Of a DNA stretch of 39,706 nucleotides, positions 32,596-39,706 are shown piece by piece. The notes below the pieces were generated by a model. It was not told where the DNA came from, searched no databases, and saw nothing but the letters and a program-made list of their open reading frames with translations. Origin of the DNA: JANNMJ01 sp031397815 (GTDB lineage Bacteria > Bacteroidota > Bacteroidia > Cytophagales > Hymenobacteraceae); assembly GCA_031397815.1 (NCBI GenBank), contig JANNMJ010000005.1:1-39706 (forward strand), in the 5' to 3' direction. The first letter of the stretch is position 1, and every line of letters begins with the position of its first letter. Position numbers and translations under genes: made by a program.

Positions 32596-33738
32596 TCAGG
32601 CGCCCGGCGCTTCCCCAACGCTAATGAGCGCCGTCACCATCGCCTGCCACGAAAACCGCGTTTTCACGCGCTTCACCCCTTCGGTGAACGCCACGGCGCG
32701 GGCCGGGTGGGTGAAGAAATCGACGAGCGCATCAGCAATGGCGGCGGGCGTCGGCGGCGTCACGTAGCCGACCTCCCCGTGCGGCACCAGCTCCGCCAGT
32801 CCGCCCACGTCGGTCACGAGCATCGGGCGGTCGAAATGATACGCCACCTGCGAAACCCCACTTTGCGTGGCGTTTTTATAGGGCTGAACCACCAAATCAG
32901 CAGCCGAGAAATACGTCGCGACTTCCGAATCAGCAATGAACTGCATTCGCCGGACCAAGCGATTTTCCAGTCCGAGCCGCGCGATTTGCGCCTCGTAAGG
33001 CGCAGCATCCTCGTAAAACTCACCCGCAATCAGCAGCTTGACGGGCAAGCGCGCCAGTCGCTCATCGGCCCACGCTTCCAGCAGCAAATCAAGCCCTTTG
33101 TACGCTCTGATAAATCCGAAGAAAAGCGCGTAGGACGTACCCGCATCCAGTCCGAGCGCCGTGCGGGCAGCCGTGCGGTCTTGTACCGGGCCGAACGAAT
33201 CGTAAAGCGGATGCGGCTGATACTGCGCCGGTTTTGCGGGCACGAATCGCCGTAAATCCGCCAGAACCGCCCGGCTCATCGTCACAAAACCGTGGCACCC
33301 GCCGAGGAAATAGCGCGTGAAAACGGTATCGCCGGGGCGCTTTTCGTGCGGAATCACATTGTCGGTAATTGCGACAACGCGGGTGTGGCCGTTCGCCTTG
33401 ATGAGGCGCGCTACCGTCCCGAGGGCCGGCCCCATGAAGGGCAGCCAATAGCGCAGAATCACCAAGTCGGGGCGCTCTTGCGCGATTCGGCGCCCCACCG
33501 CCACCCAATTCAGCGGATTCACCGAGTTCAGCGCCACTTCGATATCCAACCCGACCGGTGCCGCCTCCGTGCTGAATTGCGTTTGCCCGGGGAACAGGAA
33601 ATCAGGGTATTGGAGCGAGAACGTGACGATTCGCGCCTTCCATCCGGCCTCTTGAAACGCGCGGCAGAGGCGCTCGTCGTACGTAGCCAGCCCGCCGCGT
33701 AACGGCCAAGCCGGTCCAATGATGATGGCGGTCTTCAA
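32596..33738 (-). CDS. Glycosyltransferase family 4 (GT-B) protein
   Basis: 380 aa. N-terminal Rossmann part begins TAIIIGPAWPLRGGLATYDE (the GG loop for acceptor binding) and the C-terminal domain carries the donor site: FFGFIRAYKGLDLLLEAW, FIADSEVATYFSAADLVVQP and GVSQVAYHFDRPMLVTDVGG with TPPTPAAIADAL near the end. No signal or membrane helix. Likely adds a sugar in surface-polysaccharide or glycolipid synthesis; donor and acceptor unknown. It follows the GT2 gene (57 bp) on the same strand and ends the BatA-started gene run. Confidence 0.9.
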   Translation of the reverse strand: MKTAIIIGPAWPLRGGLATYDERLCRAFQEAGWKARIVTFSLQYPDFLFPGQTQFSTEAAPVGLDIEVALNSVNPLNWVAVGRRIAQERPDLVILRYWLPFMGPALGTVARLIKANGHTRVVAITDNVIPHEKRPGDTVFTRYFLGGCHGFVTMSRAVLADLRRFVPAKPAQYQPHPLYDSFGPVQDRTAARTALGLDAGTSYALFFGFIRAYKGLDLLLEAWADERLARLPVKLLIAGEFYEDAAPYEAQIARLGLENRLVRRMQFIADSEVATYFSAADLVVQPYKNATQSGVSQVAYHFDRPMLVTDVGGLAELVPHGEVGYVTPPTPAAIADALVDFFTHPARAVAFTEGVKRVKTRFSWQAMVTALISVGEAPGA

Positions 33739-33795
33739 AAGCTTACCCGATGATGGCGAACTACGCCTTTAGCTGTTTCTGCTGAAAACGAAGCA

Positions 33796-34782
33796 TCAAA
33801 TGACCTCCCGAATGAGGTAATCATTACGTTTTGCGCCGTTGAGCGAGACCATTTCGGCCAGAAAACCCGCTAAAAACAGCTGCGTACCGAGCACGATAGC
33901 CACTAGTGCGAGGAAGAAAAGCGGCTGATCGGTCACGGGGCGCGCCTTCTCGTTGTGCAGCGAGAGCCAGATTTTTTCTATCAGCAGCCACGCGGCAATG
34001 AAGAAGCCGATTCCGAACGAAATCGACCCCATCGACCCGAAAAAATGCATCGGACGTCGCCGGAACCGACTCACGAACGTAATTGACGCCAGATCGAGGA
34101 AGCCGTACACGAAGCGCTCCAGACCGAACTTGGTCGTACCGTATTTCCGCTCCTGATGCTGCACCACTTTTTCGCCGATGCGCCGGAAGCCGTTCCATTT
34201 GGCAATGACCGGGATGTAACGGTGCATCTCGCCGTACACCTCGATGCTTTTCACCACCCGACGGTCGTACGCTTTCAGGCCACAGTTGAAGTCGTGGAGC
34301 TGAATGCCTGACAGCCAGCGCGTAGCGGCATTGAAGAGCTTGGTAGGAATGGTCTTGCTGAGCGGGTCGAAACGTTTCTCTTTCCAGCCGCTCACCAGAT
34401 CATACTTTTCCTCGGTGATGAGGCGGTACAGCTCCGGAATCTCATCCGGCGAATCCTGCAAGTCGGCGTCCATCGTAATCACTACGCGCCCGCGCGACTC
34501 CTTGAAGCCCACGTGGAGTGCTGCCGACTTGCCGTAATTCCGGTTGAACCGGATGCCGCGCAGGTTGCGGTTCGCTTCGGCCAGCCGCAGAATTACGTCC
34601 CACGAATCATCGGTAGAGCCGTCGTCGAGGAGCAGCACTTCGTAAGTGAAGTGATGCTCGGTCATGACACGCGCAATCCAAGCCGTCAGCTCCGGCAATG
34701 ATTCGGCTTCGTTCAAAAGAGGAATGACGACCGAAATCGCCGGGCCCGCCGAATCGGCGGCCATCGTCAGCAGCTTACTCAA
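33796..34782 (-). CDS. Glycosyltransferase family 2, DPM1/GtrB-like membrane enzyme
   Basis: 328 aa. GT-A catalytic domain about 15-230 with ISVVIPLLNEAESLPELTAW, the DDGSTDDSWD loop and the metal site TMDADLQDSPDEI; FNCGLKAYDRRV is also typical of polyprenyl-phosphate glycosyltransferases. Two C-terminal membrane helices at about 248-272 and 288-315. It would charge polyprenyl phosphate with a sugar for export. Met1 overlaps the stop of the DUF4199 gene by 8 nt; Met7 (34764) avoids the overlap. Confidence 0.92.
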   Translation of the reverse strand: MSKLLTMAADSAGPAISVVIPLLNEAESLPELTAWIARVMTEHHFTYEVLLLDDGSTDDSWDVILRLAEANRNLRGIRFNRNYGKSAALHVGFKESRGRVVITMDADLQDSPDEIPELYRLITEEKYDLVSGWKEKRFDPLSKTIPTKLFNAATRWLSGIQLHDFNCGLKAYDRRVVKSIEVYGEMHRYIPVIAKWNGFRRIGEKVVQHQERKYGTTKFGLERFVYGFLDLASITFVSRFRRRPMHFFGSMGSISFGIGFFIAAWLLIEKIWLSLHNEKARPVTDQPLFFLALVAIVLGTQLFLAGFLAEMVSLNGAKRNDYLIREVI

Positions 34783-35314
34783 ATTCCGGACGGCTGTTTT
34801 TGGTGATTGCGGAGATGATCAATGACAAAATGAAGCCGAAAAACGCTCCGCCGACAATGCTGAAAATCAGCAGCGCCCCACCCGTCATAAACTTCGCCGA
34901 GATTTCCATCGCTTGGTCAATCTGCTCCGACGGCATGTCTCCTTTCGCTTCCATCTGCGCCCGCGCGATATCCATCGCCCGCTGCATATACGTGGTATCG
35001 ACGAACGTTACGTAGACATACGTAAAAATGCCGCTCAGCGTGCCCGAAACAAGGCTCAGTATGGTGCCAATGCTGAGCCCCTGACCGTATTCCATATACC
35101 CGCCGTTCTGCTTCTTGAACTCATTGTGCGCCAGCCAGATAGCGCCAATCGAGATCACCAGCCCCAGCCACCGAATTGGCGACTGGTCCATCTTGGTCAG
35201 AAAAAGAATCAACGAAAACACAACGCTGACCAGCCCGGCCAACAGTCCGAAGCGCAACGCGACGGCCGTGGTGGTAGGGGCAGCGGAAGGGTGGGGCGAA
35301 AACGAAGACTCCAT
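34775..35314 (-). CDS. DUF4199 membrane protein (copy 1)
   Basis: 179 aa starting MESSFSPHPS (upstream ATG at 35362 also possible). Four hydrophobic segments: FGLLAGLVSVVFSLILFL, WLGLVISIGAIWLA, LSIGTILSLVSGTLSGIFTY and GGALLIFSIVGGAFFGFILS. The order and the loop EFKKQNGGYMEYGQGLSIG are typical of DUF4199, a Bacteroidota family of unknown function. It usually sits beside dihydroorotase-like and glycosyltransferase genes, as here. Confidence 0.85.
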   Translation of the reverse strand: MESSFSPHPSAAPTTTAVALRFGLLAGLVSVVFSLILFLTKMDQSPIRWLGLVISIGAIWLAHNEFKKQNGGYMEYGQGLSIGTILSLVSGTLSGIFTYVYVTFVDTTYMQRAMDIARAQMEAKGDMPSEQIDQAMEISAKFMTGGALLIFSIVGGAFFGFILSLIISAITKNSRPEFE

Positions 35315-35394
35315 GAGATGATAAATGCTTTGAAGTGAAGACGACAGTGACGAAAGCGCCACGGCCTACGCCGGGTGAGCGAAAGTAAGGCGTT

Positions 35395-36066
35395 TCAACG
35401 GGTTGGCTGCTTCGGCGGACGCGGCGCTTTCTCCGGCTCCAGACCTTCCGGGTTTGCTTTCCGGAACAGAATGGCGCCCAGCAGCGCCACGAGCAGCGCA
35501 GGCACCAACCGCCGGGGCAGCTCATCGAGCGCCAGCTCACTGGCTGACACTTCACCGGCAGCGGTTACCTGCCGCAGAAACTCGGCTTTGCCATCGGGCA
35601 ACGTCTCCAGTCGTTGCCGCTGCGCGGCAAGCATTTGGCGCGTAGCGGTTACGTGCCGTTGCCGCAAGCCGTCGCCGCCGAGCGTAATCAGCAGCCCCAA
35701 CAGCACGGAAATGACTACTGAAGAAATCGTCGCCACCAATGCTCCGAGCTTGAGCGCGCGCAGAAACGGCATCTCCGTGTCCAGTCGCCGCCGATACGTC
35801 ACGAGCGCAATCCAAATCACGAACCCCGTCAGCGGAAAAGCCACCACCGGCAGGCGACGGTCGTAAACGTTCCCGCCCGCCAGCCCCACCACCAGCCACA
35901 TCAGCACCGCCGTGGCCACCACAATCCCTGCGTAACGCACCCCATGCCGCAGCAAGGAAGCCGACGAAAGCCACGTATCCGGGCCGATGTAGCGCGGCTC
36001 TTCATCTATGTAATCGTTAGCAGGGTCTGGCCCGGTATGCTTCTCCCCTACTCCGTTTCGTGCCAT
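35395..36066 (-). CDS. DUF4199-like membrane protein (copy 2)
   Basis: 223 aa. Polar N-terminal 40 residues, then four helices at about 42-64 (VRYAGIVVATAVLMWLVVGL), 72-92, 105-130 (ALKLGALVATISSVVISVLL) and about 187-205 (LVPALLVALLGAIL). EMPFLRALKLGALVATISS has the DUF4199 spacing and a long loop with basic helix (ATRQMLAAQRQRLETLPDG) precedes the last helix. It is a divergent homologue of the next gene. The C-terminus is Pro/Arg-rich. Function unknown. Confidence 0.75.
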   Translation of the reverse strand: MARNGVGEKHTGPDPANDYIDEEPRYIGPDTWLSSASLLRHGVRYAGIVVATAVLMWLVVGLAGGNVYDRRLPVVAFPLTGFVIWIALVTYRRRLDTEMPFLRALKLGALVATISSVVISVLLGLLITLGGDGLRQRHVTATRQMLAAQRQRLETLPDGKAEFLRQVTAAGEVSASELALDELPRRLVPALLVALLGAILFRKANPEGLEPEKAPRPPKQPTR

Positions 36067-36112
36067 TGGTCAATTGAGTTGAATTTGCCTTTCTGTGATT
36101 CCGAACGACAAA

Positions 36113-37357
36113 TCAGACGATTCCCAGCACTTTCCCGCGTAGCGTTCTCCCATAGAATGGGCTGTTGCGCGATTTGGAAAGCGTGGATTCAGCAGTGGGC
36201 GTCCATTCGAGGGTGGGGTCGAAGTAGGTTAGTCGCATTTGATCTCCCTCAGCGATGTGCGGCACTGGCCAGTTAAGGACTTTACGTGGCCCAGTAGTCA
36301 GCTTTTGCAGTATGCTATCCAGTCCCAATGCTTCACCGGCGTAGGTATTGACGACGGCAAAAGCCGTTTCCAGCCCAATAACGCCGAATTCAGCTAAATC
36401 AAACTCCAGTTCCTTTGACTCAGGGTCGTGGGGTTGATGAGAGCTGGTCACGGCGTCAAGGGTCCCGTCGCACAAACCATCCAGTAGCGCGGCTACATCT
36501 TCCGAGGCCCGAAAAGGCGGCCGGACTTTGTAATTGGTATCGAACGCCGGGATTTCATCCGCCACGAACGCGATTTGATGCGCCGCGATATCCGCCGTAA
36601 CCGCCAATCCGCGCGTTTTGGCAGCACGCAGCAGTTCTACGGACTTTGCGGTCGAAACGCTCATGACGTGCAACCGTCCGCCCGCGTATTCCAAGAGCTG
36701 CAAGTCGCGGGCGAGTTGCAAATCTTCGGCGAGGGCGGGTAAGCCGCGCAGCCCCAAGCGGACACTTGCTTCGCTTTCGTGCATTTGCCCGCCTTCGCTC
36801 AAGCCCCGGTGCTCAGCGCGGTTCAGCACCACGCTCCCAAGCGGCGCCGAGTATTGCAACGCCCTTACGAGGACTTCCGCCCGTTGAAGCGGATGCGCCG
36901 GACCATCGGAAAACCCGACCGCCCCGGTTTCCTGCAAATCGCGCATCTCGGTGAGGTCGGCTCCGGCCGCGTCCACCGTAACGGCCGCCAGCGGGTGAAA
37001 CTGCACCGGCAGGCCCAGCGTCCGCTGCCGCACATACGTCACCGCGGCGCGGGTTTGGGTCAGTGGAATGGCGTCGGGCATCACCAATACATCGGTGAAG
37101 CCGCCAGATGCGGCGGCTTGGGCGGCGCTCGCAAAATCTTCTTTTGATTCGAGGCCCGGGTCGCCAATCGTGCAGCTCAAATCCAGCCATCCGATGGAAA
37201 CGTGCAGGTCAGCCGACCGCACGACCCGAACGCCATCGGGCAGCTCCCCATCGAAAACGGATTTAATTCGGCCGTCTTGCAGCCACAAATGCCGCCGAAG
37301 TCCGTCGTGCAGACCGCCGGGGTCGTGAATCAGGGCCGAAGCCAGTATCACCTCCAT
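36113..37357 (-). CDS. Dihydroorotase-like protein lacking the metal-binding His pair
   Basis: 414 aa amidohydrolase-fold protein of the dihydroorotase multifunctional-type family. The motif that is normally DxHxHxR reads GWLDLSCTIGDPG, with Ser61 and Thr63 in place of the two His; later family features remain (SGGFTDVLVMPDAIPLTQTR, HPLAAVT, GAVGFSDG, TSSHQPHDPESKELEFDLAE). Loss of HxH suggests a non-catalytic role or different chemistry. Similar HxH-less proteins are usual in this genomic context in Cytophagales. Starts 3 bp after the BatA-type gene's stop, so co-translated. Confidence 0.9.
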   Translation of the reverse strand: MEVILASALIHDPGGLHDGLRRHLWLQDGRIKSVFDGELPDGVRVVRSADLHVSIGWLDLSCTIGDPGLESKEDFASAAQAAASGGFTDVLVMPDAIPLTQTRAAVTYVRQRTLGLPVQFHPLAAVTVDAAGADLTEMRDLQETGAVGFSDGPAHPLQRAEVLVRALQYSAPLGSVVLNRAEHRGLSEGGQMHESEASVRLGLRGLPALAEDLQLARDLQLLEYAGGRLHVMSVSTAKSVELLRAAKTRGLAVTADIAAHQIAFVADEIPAFDTNYKVRPPFRASEDVAALLDGLCDGTLDAVTSSHQPHDPESKELEFDLAEFGVIGLETAFAVVNTYAGEALGLDSILQKLTTGPRKVLNWPVPHIAEGDQMRLTYFDPTLEWTPTAESTLSKSRNSPFYGRTLRGKVLGIV

Positions 37358-37360
37358 TCC

Positions 37361-39385
37361 TCAAAGGAAACGTACCAGCAGCACTTCGGCCAGCAAAAAC
37401 AGTAGCGCCGCCACCAAACAATACTTCCAAAGCGGCTCCCCGACGTTCTCCGTCCGGAATTGCTCCGCCGCGCTTACGCCCGTGCCCGCCTCGTAAACGT
37501 GGACGTGCGCGTTGCCCGCAAAGGCCTGTTTCAGCTCTGCCGCCGTGTATTGGGCTAAAATCGACTCCCGCTTATCGGCATTGAAAGCCAAAACGGTTGA
37601 GGCCGCACCAGCCCGACGCAGGGTGTAGAACCCGGCTTGATTCATCTCGGCAGGCGTACTAAAAATCAGCCGCCCATCACGCACTTGCTGCTCAGGAATG
37701 AAGGAAGTGCTGTCATCCCGCACCAAGCGAAAAACCTGTTTTCGTGCATCCTGCACCTTTACGGGCAAGCTGATTGTCTCGCGTCCCAATGCATACGCCA
37801 ACTCCTGCGACGCCCGATAACTCTGTTGAGCCAAGCGGAACATCGTGGGTACGAATAACGCATTCGAAGCAAAATCCGAAGCCGCCGGGTCAAGCGGCGA
37901 AGCCAGCACATACACCATTCCCTTCCCCGTCCGGAAGCCCGACAACAACGGCACACCACTCCGCAACCGCAGAATATCACGGGTAGAACGCGTCCAGGTG
38001 AGCGACGGCGTGGCTTTCGGGACCGTCATAGCGGCATTCGGCGAGGTGAAGACGCCACTGAAAAATGGGTCGCGCGCATCAGGAGCGCGTAAAGGCTGTG
38101 CCGCTAAACCCGTCTGCCAGCGCAATGAAGTCAGCCCCAAGTTCCGAAATAAGGCGTCGTAAGAGTTATGGTCCGCCCCCAGAGCCGGAATCACCAACAC
38201 GCTGCCGCCAGCCTGCGCAAACTTCCGAACGTTATCGGCCACACCCGCCGAAATAGACGTCAGCTCCTGCACCAACCATAAATCAGCATCTGCTGCTTGC
38301 TGGTAGTTGATCGTGCGCTCATCAGCACCGGCATATTGAAAAGCGGGTTCAGTGACGAAGGCCTTCTGCGCCGCCGTCTCAATCTTCGGTCCGATGCCAA
38401 AAACCTTGATTGCTGGCGCCACCCGAAGGGTGAAATAGTACGTGTTGTCGAACGTCACCGGCAAATCATCCAGCTCGACCCGACCGCGCTTCACACCATC
38501 GCCCATCACCCGAAAGCTCACTTGCGTGGCTTTCTGCTCACCGGGCGCCAAATCCAGACTGAAAGCCGAAACCTGCTGCTGGTCCACAAAAACCTTGACT
38601 CCAACGCCAGTCGCTTTCTCACTGCCACTATTCGCCACCCGTATCACCATCTGATTACTCTCCGCCGGCCGCACGAATTCATCCGTCAGCAGCACCGTAT
38701 CCACGTAGACGTTACGGGTTGATTGAGCTTCCAGCGGCATCAGGTACAGCTCCGTGCCTTTCCCAGCTTCCTGTAGCTGCTTCAGATCAGAGCCGTTCCG
38801 CTGAAAATCCGAGTACACAAACACCTTAGTGCCCTCACTCAAATGGTCATCAACCGACAATAACCGGCGCACTGCCTGCTCACTGGAGCTACGCCGCGCC
38901 GTCAATTGCACCCGAGCTACTCCATCAAGCAAGGTAGCCGCCGGAACGGCCGTGGTGCCTTCCGAAAAATCATTATCCAACAGCCGGTACTTTGTACTCG
39001 CACCAAAAGCTCCAGTCAATTGCCGAATCTGGCTTTTTGCCTCATCAAGCAGCGATACAGCCGCTGTACGGCTCGTATTCTGCATACTCTGAGAGTTGTC
39101 GAGGTAGAAACGGGCATCGTTAGTCGGCGCGCTAGCCAACTTGTCTGCCGGTAGGAATGGCTGCGCAAAGGCGAGCACCAACGCCGTCAAACCAAGTAGC
39201 CGCGACAGCAGAATCAAGATTCGCTTCAGCCGTCGGCTACTGGCCGTGATCTCCTTAACCTCGCGCAGGAAGCGAGTATTAGTAAATACGACGCGCTTCG
39301 GTCGGCGCAGCTCTACTAAATGAATGATAATCGGAATGGCCAGACTCAACAGCCCGAACAGGAAAGTTGGATACAGAAAAACCAT
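37361..39385 (-). CDS. BatA-type membrane protein with VWA-like domain
   Basis: 674 aa. The N-terminal BatA domain (MVFLYPTFLFGLLSLAIPII, then HLVELRRPKRVVFTNTRFL) has two membrane helices at about 5-22 and 55-78. A von Willebrand A-like domain follows with the MIDAS-type motif FYLDNSQSM (Asp96, Ser98, Ser100), then beta-rich domains, and one C-terminal helix at about 653-672. BatA proteins are linked to aerotolerance and stress in Bacteroides, but the long form here is a Cytophagales variant of unclear role. First gene of a likely operon with the dihydroorotase-like, DUF4199 and GT genes; preceded by the -7 box at 39419-39426. Confidence 0.9.
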   Translation of the reverse strand: MVFLYPTFLFGLLSLAIPIIIHLVELRRPKRVVFTNTRFLREVKEITASSRRLKRILILLSRLLGLTALVLAFAQPFLPADKLASAPTNDARFYLDNSQSMQNTSRTAAVSLLDEAKSQIRQLTGAFGASTKYRLLDNDFSEGTTAVPAATLLDGVARVQLTARRSSSEQAVRRLLSVDDHLSEGTKVFVYSDFQRNGSDLKQLQEAGKGTELYLMPLEAQSTRNVYVDTVLLTDEFVRPAESNQMVIRVANSGSEKATGVGVKVFVDQQQVSAFSLDLAPGEQKATQVSFRVMGDGVKRGRVELDDLPVTFDNTYYFTLRVAPAIKVFGIGPKIETAAQKAFVTEPAFQYAGADERTINYQQAADADLWLVQELTSISAGVADNVRKFAQAGGSVLVIPALGADHNSYDALFRNLGLTSLRWQTGLAAQPLRAPDARDPFFSGVFTSPNAAMTVPKATPSLTWTRSTRDILRLRSGVPLLSGFRTGKGMVYVLASPLDPAASDFASNALFVPTMFRLAQQSYRASQELAYALGRETISLPVKVQDARKQVFRLVRDDSTSFIPEQQVRDGRLIFSTPAEMNQAGFYTLRRAGAASTVLAFNADKRESILAQYTAAELKQAFAGNAHVHVYEAGTGVSAAEQFRTENVGEPLWKYCLVAALLFLLAEVLLVRFL

Positions 39386-39418
39386 TCAGTGACTAATCTC
39401 CGCTTGTTTCAAGATGAA

Positions 39419-39426
39419 CAAAACTA
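39419..39426 (-). promoter_or_regulatory. -7 box upstream of the BatA-started operon
   Basis: Read on the minus strand: TAGTTTTG, a perfect TAnnTTTG, 34 nt upstream of the ATG at 39385. No clear -33 element at the expected spacing. Confidence 0.5.
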
Positions 39427-39524
39427 CTCCCTGCGCCCTAACTCCTCTTAAGCTAACTGACGATACAAGCTAAAATCAGTTAGCAGTAGCTAAAAGGTCC
39501 ATTAGGATTGGCTAAAACCCAAAA

Positions 39525-39564
39525 GAGCCCTCGTCGCGCCTTTTGGGGGCAGCAACGAGGGCTC
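39525..39564 (-). terminator. rRNA operon terminator
   Basis: Arms GAGCCCTCGT (39525-39534) and ACGAGGGCTC (39555-39564); on the minus strand the stem is followed by TTTTGGGTTTT. It lies directly after the 5S rRNA. Confidence 0.8.
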
Positions 39565-39575
39565 GATGTAGATAA

Positions 39576-39688
39576 GGTTGGCGACTACCGACTCTCCCGC
39601 CTGTGACAGCAGTACCATAGGCGCAACGGGGCTTAACGACTCTGTTCGGAATGGGAAGAGGTGAACACCCGCGCTCTGATCGCCATTA
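39576..39688 (-). rRNA. rrf: 5S ribosomal RNA
   Basis: On the minus strand the sequence contains the conserved 5S core CACCTCTTCCCATTCCGAAC, then AGTCGTTAAGCCCCG and GGTACTGC; the terminal helix pairs TGGCGA near the 5' end (about 39680) with TCGCCA near the 3' end (about 39580). End positions are estimates of a few nt. It is the 3' end of an rRNA operon whose 23S and 16S genes lie beyond the window. Confidence 0.93.
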
Positions 39689-39706
39689 TCAGAACGAACG
39701 TTCCCC

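Overview
The window is GC-rich chromosomal DNA (about 60% by eye) from a member of the Bacteroidota, most likely order Cytophagales (Hymenobacter- or Spirosoma-like). The evidence is a PorQ-type T9SS protein, a PorE-like PD40/OmpA protein, perfect Bacteroidota -7 boxes (TAnnTTTG) in front of several genes, a DUF4199 pair, a BatA-type protein, and a MutA/MutB propionate mutase. Most of the window is ordinary core genome. No prophage or complete transposon is visible.

Layout: 9-4027 (minus) has porQ, a small antitoxin-like gene and lon. 4224-6910 (plus) has a small acidic protein and the PD40/OmpA lipid-anchoring-type protein. 7027-9576 (minus) is dxr-rseP, divergent from an exported FKBP isomerase (9710-10420). 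10421-11133 carries no gene but holds a terminator, a 17-copy 21-bp tandem array and a long inverted repeat. 11134-13903 (minus) has a PAS-only protein and a GH3-family protein. 13993-15083 is a divergent pair of small proteins. 15084-15492 holds a cluster of REP-like palindromes and the dnaA terminator. 15493-19422 (minus) has dnaA, a split 5'-nucleotidase, and a nucleotidyltransferase/small-protein pair that looks like a toxin-antitoxin module. 19577-24540 (plus) has mutA and mutB, separated by a 508-bp element that carries a four-helix-bundle (S23-like) gene between GATGTG-rich inverted repeats, then a small secreted protein and a GNAT acetyltransferase. A second 21-bp array and a perfect bidirectional terminator follow. 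25682-27256 (plus) is a DEAD-box helicase. 27342-39385 is one long minus-strand stretch: a BatA-type protein, a dihydroorotase homologue without its metal-binding His pair, two DUF4199 proteins, two glycosyltransferases, argS, two lipoprotein glutathione peroxidases, menA, a third degenerate repeat array and an FN3-like protein. The window ends inside an rRNA operon, with 5S rRNA on the minus strand and its terminator.

Functional themes are envelope biogenesis and stress (T9SS components, Lon, RseP, FKBP, peroxidases, BatA), isoprenoid and menaquinone synthesis (dxr, menA), propionate metabolism (mutAB), and replication initiation (dnaA). The most unusual parts are non-coding or mobile-looking: the four-helix-bundle element that supplies the stop codon of mutA, and three separate arrays of 21-22 bp degenerate tandem repeats, two of them keeping exact phase over 9-17 copies with no indel. 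Functions of both are unknown to me; interpretations below are marked as inference.
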